The notes below the pieces were generated by a model. It saw only the letters and a list, made by a program, of their open reading frames with translations, was not told the DNA's origin and made no database searches. From positions 4,648,501-4,712,500 of the forward strand of contig NZ_CP125377.1 of NCBI RefSeq assembly GCF_034008315.1: 64,000 bases of DNA, in the 5' to 3' direction. Positions 8,544-17,534 of this stretch are shown piece by piece. This stretch comes from Pseudomonas sp. P8_241 (GTDB lineage Bacteria; Pseudomonadota; Gammaproteobacteria; Pseudomonadales; Pseudomonadaceae). Made by a program: the position numbers and the translations under genes. Within the stretch, counting starts at the first letter, position 1; every line of letters starts with the position of its first letter.

Positions 8544-9892
8544 TGCGCCGACTGTCCTTGAGCAGCCGTCTGGCGCTGCTGTTTGCGGCGTGCACCGCCG
8601 TGGTGTCGTTGTTTGCCGGCGTGCTGTTCAGCCGCGCCAGCGAGGCGCACTTTGTCGAGCTGGATCAGCAATTGCTCAATGGCAAGGTGATTGATTTGCG
8701 CCGTACACTGCGGGACTTTCAATCGAATGACCGTGAAATCAAGCTGGCCGATGAGTTGATCCGGCAGGCCGACCTGTCGCTGCGCCTTACCGGCAGCGAT
8801 GGCCAACGCTGGTTTGACAGCTCACCGAACCTGCCAGACAAGCTCTCTCAACCGTCCGGTCTTTCGACTATCAAATACGACGGCACCGATTACCGTGTGC
8901 TCAATGCGCCCTTGTTTCCCGACAAGCCGGATTCGCCGCAACTGACCCTGTTGCTGGACATCACCCATCACCAGCATTTCCTGCAACGCATGCAGCATCT
9001 GATCTGGTTGACGGTGGGTTTATCCGCACTCGCTACCGCCCTATTGGGTGCCTGGGCAGCCCGCAGCGGCTTGCGTCCGTTACGGCGCATGAGTGCAGTC
9101 GCCAAGGGCGTGTCTGCGCAATCGCTCGATGCACGCCTGCCGGAGGAAAACATGCCGCCGGAACTCGCGGAAATGGCCCAGCACTTCAACGCCATGCTTG
9201 GACGTCTCGACGACTCATTTCAGCGGATGTCGGCGTTTTCCGCCGACATCGCCCATGAACTGCGCACGCCCCTGTCGAACCTGCTGACCCACACCCAGGT
9301 CACCCTCACCCGCCCACGCGCCCTTGAGGATTACCGCGAAGCGTTACACAGCAACCTCGAAGAACTGCAATGGATGGCGCAACTGGTCAACGACATGCTG
9401 TACCTGGCGAAGTCTGATCACGGATTGTTGATGCCCAAGCGTGAAACGCTGGATCTGGCACAGGAAACGGACCTGCTCCTGGAGTTTTTTGCGCCGCTGG
9501 CTGAAGACGCACAGGTGAGACTGAGCCGTGAGGGTGATGCACAGATCGAGGGTGATCGCAGCATGTTGCGGCGGGCGCTTTCGAACTTGCTGGACAATGC
9601 GCTGCGGTTTACGCCGGTCAATGGCGAGGTTTGGGTGCGAATCGTCGATCATCCAAAAAGATTGCGCCTGAGCGTTGAAAATACCGGCCAACCGATTTCC
9701 GATGATCTATTGCCGCGCCTGTTTGACCGTTTTTACCGGGCTGACCCGGCGCGCCGTGAAGGCAGCAGTGAACATGCGGGATTGGGGCTGGCGATTACGC
9801 AGTCCATCATCCGCGCCCATGATGGGCAGATTCGTTGTGAATCGAATCGGGGCTGGACGCGGTTTGTGATTGAGTTACCCAAGAGCGATTGA
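8543..9892 (+). CDS. copS: Copper sensor histidine kinase
   Basis: 449 residues. There are two membrane segments (about 10-32 and 150-172) around a periplasmic sensor loop. A HAMP region follows, then the H-box FSADIAHELRTPLSNLL with phosphorylated H238, the N-box NLLDNALRF and the ATP-lid motif GLGLAI. The layout is that of heavy-metal sensor kinases (CusS/CopS type). Start codon overlap with copR indicates one mRNA and coupled translation. A 9-bp inverted repeat follows about 20 bp after the stop. Confidence 0.93.
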   Translation: MRRLSLSSRLALLFAACTAVVSLFAGVLFSRASEAHFVELDQQLLNGKVIDLRRTLRDFQSNDREIKLADELIRQADLSLRLTGSDGQRWFDSSPNLPDKLSQPSGLSTIKYDGTDYRVLNAPLFPDKPDSPQLTLLLDITHHQHFLQRMQHLIWLTVGLSALATALLGAWAARSGLRPLRRMSAVAKGVSAQSLDARLPEENMPPELAEMAQHFNAMLGRLDDSFQRMSAFSADIAHELRTPLSNLLTHTQVTLTRPRALEDYREALHSNLEELQWMAQLVNDMLYLAKSDHGLLMPKRETLDLAQETDLLLEFFAPLAEDAQVRLSREGDAQIEGDRSMLRRALSNLLDNALRFTPVNGEVWVRIVDHPKRLRLSVENTGQPISDDLLPRLFDRFYRADPARREGSSEHAGLGLAITQSIIRAHDGQIRCESNRGWTRFVIELPKSD

Positions 9893-9911
9893 CGCCAACC
9901 GTTCCGGCCTC

Positions 9912-9931
9912 ATCGCTAGCAGGCTAGCGAT
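9912..9931. repeat. Short inverted repeat between copS and lolE
   Basis: ATCGCTAGC and GCTAGCGAT flank two bases between convergent genes. There is no T-tract, so termination is possible but not shown. Confidence 0.55.
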
Positions 9932-9945
9932 TGCGGTCGACAGGC

Positions 9946-11190
9946 TTACGAGTATCTGAGCGCGTGAGCCGGCTCGATCTTCGCCGCACGCCAAGCCGGG
10001 TAAACAGTCGCCAAAAAGCTCAGAATGAAGCCCGCCGAGCAGATCAACGCCACATCCGCCCCCTGCAACTCAGACGGCAGGTTGCTGACGAAATACACAT
10101 CGGAACTGAAGATGTGCTGCCCGCTGACCCGTTCGATCCAGCCCACAATCTGACTGACGTTAAGCGCGGCAATCACGCCCAACACACCGCCAATCAAAGT
10201 GCCGACGATGCCAATCACCGTGCCCTGCACCATGAAGATCGCCATGATCTGCCGCGGTGTGGCGCCGATGGTGCGCAGGATCGCAATGTCCGCGCCCTTG
10301 TCGTTTACCACCATGATCAAGGTCGCAATGATGTTGAACGCCGCTACAGCGACGATCATCAGCAACAGCAGGCCGATCATGGTCTTCTCCATCTTCATTG
10401 CGCTAAACAGGCTGCCCTGGGTGTGGGTCCAGTCATCCGCCTTGTAGGCTGCACCCAAACCTGTGGCGATATCGCTGGATACTTGCGGCGCGGCGTACAG
10501 ATCCTTCACCGCCAAACGCACGCTCTGCACCTGATTCGGTTCCCAGTGCTGCATCTGTGCGGCGTCGGCAACGTGGATCAACGCCATCGAACCGTCAAGC
10601 TCGGCGCCAACCTTGAACACACCGACCACATTAAGCCGCTGCATGCGCGGAGTAATCCCGCCCGGTGCGGTGCTGATTTCCGGAACGATCAGGGTAATTT
10701 TGTCGCCGACATTCAAACGAAAGCGGCGCGCCGTGATTTCGCCGATAACCACGCCGAACTCGCCAGGCTTGAGGGCGTCAAGACGCCCCTGAACGATGTG
10801 CTTGGCCACAATCGATACCTGCCCCTCCAGCGCCGGATCGACACCGCTGACCTGAATCGGCTGCATCGTGCCCTTGTAGGACAGCATGCCTTCCATCTCG
10901 GTGAACGGCACCGCCGCCGTCACTTCCGGGTTTTTCATCGCGGCCGCCGCCACGGGCTTCCAGTCATCAATCGGGTTGACGCCGACTATGGTAGCGTGCG
11001 GCACCATACCGAGAATGCGCGAGCTCATTTCGCGCTGGAAGCCGTTCATCACCGACAACACCACGATCATCGCCAGCACGCCCAGGGCGAGGCCGATCAT
11101 CGAGGTCATCGAGATGAAGGAAACAAAGCGATTGCGGCGCTTGGCGCGGGTATAGCGCGTGCCGATAAAGATCGATAACGGTCTGAACAT
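9946..11190 (-). CDS. lolE: Lipoprotein-releasing ABC transporter permease, LolC/LolE family
   Basis: 414 residues from ATG (MFRPLSIFIGTRYT). It has the LolC/E topology: one N-terminal membrane helix ([19 protein letters not shown]), a large periplasmic domain, then three C-terminal helices. With LolC and LolD it extracts mature lipoproteins from the inner membrane and passes them to LolA. It is a clear paralogue of the gene at 11948-13198 (nearly the same first 50 residues). The assignment of LolE to this copy follows gene order. A GTG four codons upstream is an alternative start; neither has a strong ribosome-binding site. Confidence 0.92.
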   Translation of the reverse strand: MFRPLSIFIGTRYTRAKRRNRFVSFISMTSMIGLALGVLAMIVVLSVMNGFQREMSSRILGMVPHATIVGVNPIDDWKPVAAAAMKNPEVTAAVPFTEMEGMLSYKGTMQPIQVSGVDPALEGQVSIVAKHIVQGRLDALKPGEFGVVIGEITARRFRLNVGDKITLIVPEISTAPGGITPRMQRLNVVGVFKVGAELDGSMALIHVADAAQMQHWEPNQVQSVRLAVKDLYAAPQVSSDIATGLGAAYKADDWTHTQGSLFSAMKMEKTMIGLLLLMIVAVAAFNIIATLIMVVNDKGADIAILRTIGATPRQIMAIFMVQGTVIGIVGTLIGGVLGVIAALNVSQIVGWIERVSGQHIFSSDVYFVSNLPSELQGADVALICSAGFILSFLATVYPAWRAAKIEPAHALRYS

Positions 11191-11204
11191 TCGCTGGGGC
11201 ACCG

Positions 11205-11245
11205 TATAAAAATAAAAGACCCGAGGCGCTTTTCAGCCCCGTCGG
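11205..11245 (-). terminator. Terminator-like hairpin between lolD and lolE
   Basis: On the minus strand ACCCGA and TCGGGT close a stem with an imperfect GC-rich inner part, followed by TCTTTTATTTTTAT. It lies in the gap between lolD and the downstream lolE, inside the expected operon, so it may lower lolE transcription or mark a separate lolE promoter. Confidence 0.6.
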
Positions 11246-11256
11246 GTTTCAGCCAA

Positions 11257-11940
11257 TCAGATGGTCGTGAGGCAACCTTCCTGCAATTGCAGGACGCGGT
11301 CCATCTGGCGAGCCAGGTTCATGTCGTGGGTCACCACCAGGAACGCCGTGCGCATCGAGGTGCTGAGTTCCAGCATCAAGTCCTGAATGCCTTGGGCGGT
11401 GTGGGAGTCGAGGTTGCCGGTGGGCTCGTCGAGCATCACCAGGCCTGGATTGTTCACCAGTGCGCGAGCGATCGCTACGCGCTGACGTTCGCCGCCCGAC
11501 AATTCGGCCGGTTTGTGTTCCAGACGATGGCCCAACCCTACCCGCTCCAGCAACGCCGTGGCACGCTTGCGCGCCTCGGGAATCGCAGTCTTGCCGATCA
11601 GCAGCGGCATGCAGACATTTTCCAGCGCGGTGAACTCGGGCAGCAAGTGGTGGAACTGATAAACGAAGCCGAGTGCCCGATTACGCAGCAGACCGCGCTT
11701 CTTTTCGCTCAGGGCCGACAGTTCTTCACCGTCGAGCCAGACGCTGCCCTTGGTTGGCGTGTCGAGTCCGCCGAGCAAATTGAGCAGGGTACTTTTGCCC
11801 GAACCGGATTTGCCGACAATCGCTACACGCTCGCCAGGGTGCAACTCCAGCTGCAAACCGGCCAGAACCTCTACCGACTCAGGACCTTCCTCGTAGGATT
11901 TGCCCAGGTTGCGGCAGCTCAAGATTGCTTTATCAGTCAT
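11257..11940 (-). CDS. lolD: Lipoprotein-releasing ABC transporter ATPase
   Basis: 227 residues from ATG ([19 protein letters not shown]). Walker A is GKSGSGKST, the signature is [15 protein letters not shown] and Walker B is [12 protein letters not shown]. The stretch [16 protein letters not shown] is typical of LolD and its interaction with LolC/E. An in-frame ATG five codons upstream (11955) overlaps the end of lolC and is an alternative start; 11940 gives the usual family length. It supplies ATP hydrolysis for lipoprotein extraction. Confidence 0.96.
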   Translation of the reverse strand: MTDKAILSCRNLGKSYEEGPESVEVLAGLQLELHPGERVAIVGKSGSGKSTLLNLLGGLDTPTKGSVWLDGEELSALSEKKRGLLRNRALGFVYQFHHLLPEFTALENVCMPLLIGKTAIPEARKRATALLERVGLGHRLEHKPAELSGGERQRVAIARALVNNPGLVMLDEPTGNLDSHTAQGIQDLMLELSTSMRTAFLVVTHDMNLARQMDRVLQLQEGCLTTI

Positions 11941-11947
11941 GCCCGAC

Positions 11948-13198
11948 TCACTCATAACGTAGCGCCTCCGCAGGCTGGGTGCGCGCAGCACGCCAGGCTG
12001 GATACAGGGTGGCGAGGAAACTCAGGACCAACGCCGCAGAACAGACCATGACAACGTCCTGGCTTTGCACTTGCGACGGCAGGTAATCAATGAAGTACAC
12101 GTCGGCGTTGAGGAACTTGTGCCCGATCAAGCCTTCGAGGGCCGAGATCGCGGCACTGACGTTCAACGCGGCGAAGATTCCGACCACGGCGCCGATCGCC
12201 GTGCCGACCACACCGATGACCGTGCCTTGCACCATGAACGTGCGCATGATCGTGCCCGGCGTGGCGCCCAGTGTGCGCAGAATCGCGATGTCGCCCTTCT
12301 TGTCGTTCACCACCATCACCAGGGTGGAGATGATGTTGAACGCAGCGACCGCGACAATCAGCAGCAGCAACAGGCCGATCATCGCTTTTTCCATGCGGAT
12401 CGCCTGATACAGGTTGCCGTGGGTACGGGTCCAGTCGCGGGCGTAGTAACGGTCTTCGCCGAGGTCGCGGGCGATGCTCCACGCAGTACGCGGTGCCTGA
12501 AACAAGTCATCGAACTTCAGGCGCAGACCCTGGACCTGATCAGGCTTCCAGCGATGCAGACGCGCCAGATCCTGCAGATTGGTGATACCCAGGTAGCCAT
12601 CCAGTTCACCCGCGCCGACGTGGAAGATGCCGACCACGGTGAAGCGCTTCATGCGCGGGAACATCCCGGCCGGGGTCACAGTGACTTCCGGTGCCACGAA
12701 GGTCAGCTTGTCACCGACCGCCGCACCGAGTTTCGCCGCCGCCTTGTCGCCGATGACGATGCCGAATTCGCCGGGCACCAGATCGTCGAGTTTGCCCTGC
12801 TGCATGAAGTTATCAATGATCGACACCTGGCGCTCGAGCGCAGGGTCGATGGCATTGAGCAGGACTTTGGAGACTTTGCCGTTGTTGGTCAGCAAACCCT
12901 GCATTTGCGTAAACGGCGCCACGGCCGTCACCTGCGGGTTCTGCTTGACCTTCGTCGCCAGCCTTTGCCAATCGCTGATGGCTTCGCCGGATTCGATGGT
13001 CGCATGGGGCACCATGCCCAGCACGCGGGTGCGCATCTCATGATCGAAGCCGTTCATGACCGACAGCACGACAATCATCACGACCACGCCAAGGGCGAGC
13101 CCGATCATCGAAGTCAGGGAAATGAATGACACAAAATGATTGCGACGCTTTGCACGGGTGTAACGCGTGCCGATAAATACGAAGAGAGGTCTGAACAT
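11948..13198 (-). CDS. lolC: Lipoprotein-releasing ABC transporter permease, LolC/LolE family
   Basis: 416 residues ([20 protein letters not shown]). It has the same four-helix, large periplasmic loop design as the downstream lolE, with [12 protein letters not shown] and a C-terminal [18 protein letters not shown] cytoplasmic tail. First gene of lolC-lolD-lolE. The stop lies 7 bases before the lolD start, and the alternative lolD ATG overlaps it, which suggests coupling. The upstream gap of about 95 bp to the divergent PilZ-like gene must hold both promoters. Confidence 0.93.
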   Translation of the reverse strand: MFRPLFVFIGTRYTRAKRRNHFVSFISLTSMIGLALGVVVMIVVLSVMNGFDHEMRTRVLGMVPHATIESGEAISDWQRLATKVKQNPQVTAVAPFTQMQGLLTNNGKVSKVLLNAIDPALERQVSIIDNFMQQGKLDDLVPGEFGIVIGDKAAAKLGAAVGDKLTFVAPEVTVTPAGMFPRMKRFTVVGIFHVGAGELDGYLGITNLQDLARLHRWKPDQVQGLRLKFDDLFQAPRTAWSIARDLGEDRYYARDWTRTHGNLYQAIRMEKAMIGLLLLLIVAVAAFNIISTLVMVVNDKKGDIAILRTLGATPGTIMRTFMVQGTVIGVVGTAIGAVVGIFAALNVSAAISALEGLIGHKFLNADVYFIDYLPSQVQSQDVVMVCSAALVLSFLATLYPAWRAARTQPAEALRYE

Positions 13199-13292
13199 GT
13201 CGGGGCTTGTTCGGAGGGAAAAGGAACGTCCTTGTGGCGGGGGTCGACAACCAGCTTTACACTCAGACCACCGCCGCTACCATGGGTTCGCC

Positions 13293-13874
13293 ATGTCGAC
13301 ATTAGATGAAGAAGATCGCCGCGAATACTACCGTATCGAGGACATGATCGCACTGGAAATTCGGCCCCTGTCCGCTACCGAAGCCACAGGCCAGGAAGTG
13401 TTGCAGGATGCTTCTCCGCTCTTCAATCTGCTCAGCGAATTGCACCTGAGCGAATTCGAGTCCCAGCACCTGTTGCGTCAGATCAGCGAACGCGACCGGA
13501 ACCTCGCGGCGCTCCTCAAATCCCAGAACAAACGCATCGATCTGTTGAGCCAGGTGATCGCCATCACCGCACTCGGACAGATTGGCGAGCCGCAGCCGGT
13601 GATCATCTCCGAAGGTGGCGTCGATTTTCAGCATCCAACACCCATTGCTGCAGAATCACGTCTGTCGGTCAAGCTGGTGTTGATGCCGCAAGCCTTGGGC
13701 CTGCTGCTGCGCGCACGGGTCACCCATTGCGACCGCAGGGGCGATGGTTATGACGTCGGCACCGAGTTCGAACACCTGACCGACGCCCAACGACAACTCC
13801 TCGCCCGCCACATCTTTCAGAAGCAGGCACAGGAACGACGTCTGGCCCGCGAACAACTCGACTCAGGCATTTAA
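13293..13874 (+). CDS. PilZ-like protein with helical N-terminal extension
   Basis: 193 residues from ATG at 13293. An RxxxR motif appears very early (RREYYR), followed by about 90 mostly helical residues and then a PilZ-like beta part with GVDFQHPTPI and YDVGTEFEHLTDAQRQLLARH. The second c-di-GMP motif (D/NxSxxG) is degenerate, reading IISEGG, with Ile at the acidic/amide position. Binding of c-di-GMP is therefore uncertain. It is divergent from lolC and only 14 bp before the phosphodiesterase gene, so the two are probably co-transcribed. Confidence 0.75.
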   Translation: MSTLDEEDRREYYRIEDMIALEIRPLSATEATGQEVLQDASPLFNLLSELHLSEFESQHLLRQISERDRNLAALLKSQNKRIDLLSQVIAITALGQIGEPQPVIISEGGVDFQHPTPIAAESRLSVKLVLMPQALGLLLRARVTHCDRRGDGYDVGTEFEHLTDAQRQLLARHIFQKQAQERRLAREQLDSGI

Positions 13875-13888
13875 CTTAAGGAAGAACC

Positions 13889-14611
13889 GTGACCCTCATC
13901 TACGGCCATCGCGGCGCCAAGGGCGAAGCACCGGAAAACACCCTGACCAGCTTTCAGCAATGTCTGAAGCACGGCGTACGCCGTTGCGAGCTGGACCTGC
14001 ATTTGTCCCTGGACGGCGAGCTGATGGTCATCCATGACCCGACGCTCAAGCGCACCACCGAGCGTCGCGGCAAGGTCGTCGAACACTCGGCGGCGGACCT
14101 GGTGACTTACGATGCGCGCAAGGGGGGTCCGGGCTGGATCAAGCCATGCCCGATTCCAACCCTGGAACAGTTGTTCGAGCAATGCGATTTCGAGCACTGG
14201 CAACTGGAAGTCAAAAGCGCTTCGCGCACCCGCGCCGCGACGACGGTCCTGGCGATTCGTGAAATGGCGCAACGTCATGGGTTACTCGACAAGGTGACGA
14301 TCACGTCGAGCTCGCGCGAAGTGCTGAAAGCCGCGCTGGACCTGGTGCCGGACGTATCCCGCGGGCTGGTGGCCGAGTATGCCTGGCTCGACCCGCTGAA
14401 AGTCGCGCAAAGCTATGGCTGTGAGATTCTGGCGCTGAACTGGACCCTGTGCACGCCGGAACGCCTGCAAAAGGCGCAGCGTCAGGGGCTGCATGTGTCA
14501 GTGTGGACAGTCAACGAGCCTGCGCTGATGCGCAGACTCGCCGACTTCGGCGTTGACAGCCTGATTACAGACTTTCCCGGTTTGGCCACCGCCACGCTCG
14601 AGAATTGCTGA
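13889..14611 (+). CDS. Glycerophosphodiester phosphodiesterase (cytoplasmic, UgpQ-like)
   Basis: 240 residues starting with GTG at 13889, supported by AAGGAAG. The catalytic motif YGHRGAKGEAPENTLTSF and the following ELDLHLSLDGELMVIHDP carry the conserved His, Arg and Glu/Asp metal ligands. The family hydrolyses glycerophosphodiesters to glycerol-3-phosphate and an alcohol. There is no signal peptide, so a cytoplasmic role in recycling lipid head groups is likely. It ends in a convergent arrangement with sthA. Confidence 0.93.
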   Translation: MTLIYGHRGAKGEAPENTLTSFQQCLKHGVRRCELDLHLSLDGELMVIHDPTLKRTTERRGKVVEHSAADLVTYDARKGGPGWIKPCPIPTLEQLFEQCDFEHWQLEVKSASRTRAATTVLAIREMAQRHGLLDKVTITSSSREVLKAALDLVPDVSRGLVAEYAWLDPLKVAQSYGCEILALNWTLCTPERLQKAQRQGLHVSVWTVNEPALMRRLADFGVDSLITDFPGLATATLENC

Positions 14612-14622
14612 AATCGGTCTCC

Positions 14623-14647
14623 CCGGCCGGCTCAGGCCACCGGCCGG
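14623..14647. terminator. GC-rich hairpin between the phosphodiesterase gene and sthA
   Basis: Two copies of the self-complementary CCGGCCGG (14623-14630 and 14640-14647) can pair across nine bases. The A-run just beyond belongs to the end of sthA. It is a likely transcription barrier for the convergent genes, though without a clean T-tract for the plus strand. Confidence 0.55.
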
Positions 14648-14653
14648 AGCCCG

Positions 14654-16048
14654 TCAAAAAAGCCGGTTGAGGCCGTCGTATGCCGCTACCCGATAGGCTT
14701 CTGCCATGGTCGGGTAGTTGAACGTGGTGTTGACGAAATACTTCAACGTGTTCAGTTCGCCCGGCTGGTTCATGATCGCCTGACCGATGTGCACGATCTC
14801 CGACGCCTGATAACCAAAGCAGTGAACGCCAAGCACTTCCAGGGTTTCACGGTGGAACAGGATCTTCAGCATGCCTTGCGGCTCGCCGGCGATCTGCGCA
14901 CGTGCCATGCTCTTGAAGAACGCCTTGCCCACTTCGTACGGCACTTTGGCCTGAGTCAGCTCCTGCTCGTTCTTGCCGATCGAGCTGATCTCCGGAATGG
15001 TGTAGATGCCGGTCGGCACGTCATTCACGAAGCGCCAGCTGCCGTTGTCGACGATACTGCCAGCGGCCGAACGACCTTGGTCGTGAGCAGCACTGGCCAG
15101 GCTTGGCCAACCGATTACGTCGCCAGCGCCATAAATATTCTGGATGCCGGTGCGGTAGTTTTCATCGACTTCGATCTGGCCACGGCCATTGACCTTCACG
15201 CCAATGTTTTCCAGGCCCAGTTGATCGGTGTTACCGGTACGGCCGTTGCACCAGAGCAAGGCGTCGGCCTTGATCTTCTTGCCGGACTTGAGGTGCAGGA
15301 TCACGCCGTTGTCCACGCCTTCGACGCGGTCGTAGTCTTCGTTGTGTCGAACCGTGATGTTGTTGTTGCTGAAGTGGTAGCTCAACGCCTGGGAAATTTC
15401 CGAGTCGAGGAAGCTCAGCAACTGACCGCGGTTATCCACCAGCTCAACCAGCACGCCCAGACCGCTGAAGATCGAAGCGTATTCGCATCCGATCACGCCG
15501 GCGCCGTAAACGATGAGTTTGCGCGGGGTGTGGCCGAGGCTGAGGATGGTATCGCTATCGTAGATACGCGGGTGGTGGAAATCGATGTCCGCCGGGCGAT
15601 AGGGACGCGAACCTGTAGCAATGATGATGTGCTTGGCCACCAGTTTTTCGACCACGCCGTTGGCGCAGACCACTTCGATGGTTTGCTCGTCGGCAAAGCT
15701 GCCGGTGCCGAAGAACACGTCGACGCGATTACGGGCGTAGTAACCGGTGCGCGAGGCGACTTGTTTGGAGATGACTTTCTCGGCGCTTTTCAATACGTCC
15801 GGGAACGAAAACCAACGCGGCTCACCAATGGCCCGGAACATCGGGTTGGTGTTGAACTGCATGATCTGCCGCACCGAGTGACGCAGTGCCTTGGATGGGA
15901 TGGTGCCCAAGTGAGTGCAGTTGCCGCCGACCTGGCGACGGCTATCGACCATCGCCACCTTGCGCCCTGCCTTGGCGGCATTCATTGCCGCACCTTCCCC
16001 CGCCGGGCCGGAACCCAACACCACCACGTCGTAGTTGTAGACAGCCAT
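14654..16048 (-). CDS. sthA: Soluble pyridine nucleotide transhydrogenase
   Basis: 464-residue FAD flavoprotein that interconverts NADPH + NAD+ and NADP+ + NADH in the cytoplasm. FAD motif [10 protein letters not shown] is near the N-terminus, NAD(P) motif [12 protein letters not shown] is in the middle, and the dimer interface is at the end. The redox disulfide of related reductases is absent: the position reads [17 protein letters not shown], with Thr in place of the second Cys region. This is the hallmark of SthA against lipoamide dehydrogenase. ATG at 16048 has GAGGAG upstream. About 200 bp of non-coding DNA separate it from apbE. Confidence 0.97.
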   Translation of the reverse strand: MAVYNYDVVVLGSGPAGEGAAMNAAKAGRKVAMVDSRRQVGGNCTHLGTIPSKALRHSVRQIMQFNTNPMFRAIGEPRWFSFPDVLKSAEKVISKQVASRTGYYARNRVDVFFGTGSFADEQTIEVVCANGVVEKLVAKHIIIATGSRPYRPADIDFHHPRIYDSDTILSLGHTPRKLIVYGAGVIGCEYASIFSGLGVLVELVDNRGQLLSFLDSEISQALSYHFSNNNITVRHNEDYDRVEGVDNGVILHLKSGKKIKADALLWCNGRTGNTDQLGLENIGVKVNGRGQIEVDENYRTGIQNIYGAGDVIGWPSLASAAHDQGRSAAGSIVDNGSWRFVNDVPTGIYTIPEISSIGKNEQELTQAKVPYEVGKAFFKSMARAQIAGEPQGMLKILFHRETLEVLGVHCFGYQASEIVHIGQAIMNQPGELNTLKYFVNTTFNYPTMAEAYRVAAYDGLNRLF

Positions 16049-16255
16049 GCGTACTCCTCAGAACAGGCCGCGGCACCCTCGGCACCTGCGGCTAAATCAC
16101 GCCGATCTGTGGCGTGAAGGAACAATTTGGGGCCAGTGCAGAACCCGGACACAGTCTATAGAAGCGTCAACGCCGCGCACATTAACCCTTGGTCGCGTCG
16201 TAGGCTACTTTTGCCTGCACTACAACGCCAGTTTTCAATGCTCAAATTGCCGAAA

Positions 16256-17272
16256 TCACTCGGTTTTTTCGCCACTGAGGCGTTCGAAAGCGTGACTGCT
16301 GCGTGTGACGAAACCTGTATCGGCACGAATCACAAAAAATGCGCCGATATCGTGTTTTTCGGCGTAGTCCAAACCGCGCTCAGGACCGAGAATCAGCAAC
16401 AGCGTCGACAGGCCATCGGCCATCAAGGCTGAAGGATGAATCACCGTCACTGACGCCAAACTGTGTGAGACCGGTGCACCGGCGCGGGCATCGAAGGTGT
16501 GGGAAAAGCGCTGGCCGTCCTGCTCGAAATAATTGCGGTAGTCGCCGGAGGTGGAAACACCGTATCCATCGACAGCGATGATGCGCTCAGCCACCTGTCG
16601 GTCATCCCGAGGTTCTTCCAGGGCAATGCGCCATGGCGAGCCATCGGGCTTGTTGCCAGCGGCCTTGAGTTCGCCGGTGACTTCGACGAGGTAGTCGTGG
16701 ATGCCTCGCCCCTCAAGCCTTGCAGCAATCGTGTCAACGGCGTACCCGGCAGCGATACTGTTGAAATCAACCTCGACGGCGGCGTCCTTGCACAGTTGAT
16801 CACCCTGAATGCGCAGGTGGGTGTAGCCGACACGCTGGCGCACCTCGGCAAGCGCTTCGGCCGTCGGCACTTTTTCCTCACGCGCCTGCGGACCGAAGCC
16901 CCACAGATTGAGCAGCGGCTCGACAGTCAAATCGAAAGAGCCTTCGCTTTGCGCAGACAACTGTTCGCCAACGCGCACCAATTCGAGGATCGGCGCAGGC
17001 ATGGTCTGACAACGATTGGCAGGTAACGCGTTGAAGCGCTCAACGTCCGAATCACTGCGGTAGGTCGACATTTGCTGATCGACGTCAGCGAGGATTTTTT
17101 CGACTTGCCCCCGAACCTGGTCTGGAGCGGGAAGATCGGCACGGAGAACATACTTGATCGAATAACTGCTGCCCATGGTCGGGCCGCTGAAGCTTTCCAT
17201 GGAGTCGCCGGAGCCACACCCGGACAGGGCAACAAATAGCACCAGAAAAGGACACTTGCACCCACTCGACAA
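16256..17272 (-). CDS. apbE: FAD:protein FMN transferase, lipoprotein
   Basis: About 338 residues. A short signal with lipobox LSGC places it as a lipoprotein on the periplasmic face. The ApbE fold is shown by GPTMGSSYSIKY near the start, FDLTVEPLLNLWGFG, the conserved DFNSIAAGYAVD and the C-terminal DARAGAPVSHSLASVTV. It attaches FMN to Thr/Ser of flavoproteins such as NqrB/C. The TTG at 17272 is preceded by TTGGAG and gives the best spacing; no ATG lies before the lipobox. A further TTG upstream (17317) is possible. Confidence 0.9.
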   Translation of the reverse strand: MSSGCKCPFLVLFVALSGCGSGDSMESFSGPTMGSSYSIKYVLRADLPAPDQVRGQVEKILADVDQQMSTYRSDSDVERFNALPANRCQTMPAPILELVRVGEQLSAQSEGSFDLTVEPLLNLWGFGPQAREEKVPTAEALAEVRQRVGYTHLRIQGDQLCKDAAVEVDFNSIAAGYAVDTIAARLEGRGIHDYLVEVTGELKAAGNKPDGSPWRIALEEPRDDRQVAERIIAVDGYGVSTSGDYRNYFEQDGQRFSHTFDARAGAPVSHSLASVTVIHPSALMADGLSTLLLILGPERGLDYAEKHDIGAFFVIRADTGFVTRSSHAFERLSGEKTE

Positions 17273-17333
17273 ATCCGTCTCCAATGGCGTTCTACCCTGA
17301 CACAACGTCAAGGCCAACTATTATGCGATAGAA

Positions 17334-17435
17334 CTGCAGGAGCGAGCATGCGCGCGATGGACGCAAGGGCACCGAGTCTATCCAGGCGCCCCGCGTAATC
17401 GTTCGCTTCCTTCGCGAGCATGCTCGCTCCTACAG
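17334..17435. repeat. REPIN with GAGCATGCTC-type arms
   Basis: CTGCAGGAGCGAGCATGCGC (from 17334) and GCGAGCATGCTCGCTCCTAC (to about 17433) are inverted copies with roughly 50 bp between. This third REP class resembles the pair after acnA at 53.4 kb. Confidence 0.78.
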
Positions 17436-17487
17436 AGGATCAGGCTGTAATCACGAATCACCGCCATAACCAACAATCCGCACAAAC

Positions 17488-17518
17488 AAAAACGCCCCGA
17501 CCAAGGTCGGGGCGTTTT
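17488..17518. terminator. Terminator of gap
   Basis: AAAACGCCCCGACC and GGTCGGGGCGTTTT pair around two central bases, giving a strong stem with A and T flanks. It lies 17 bases after the gap stop on the minus strand. Confidence 0.92.
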
Positions 17519-17534
17519 CATGTGCAGCTAAGGC

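Noticed and set aside
9946..13198. Possible recent duplication of one permease gene (lolC/lolE)
   Set aside because: The two permeases are ancient paralogues of the standard LolCDE complex; they differ throughout the periplasmic domain.
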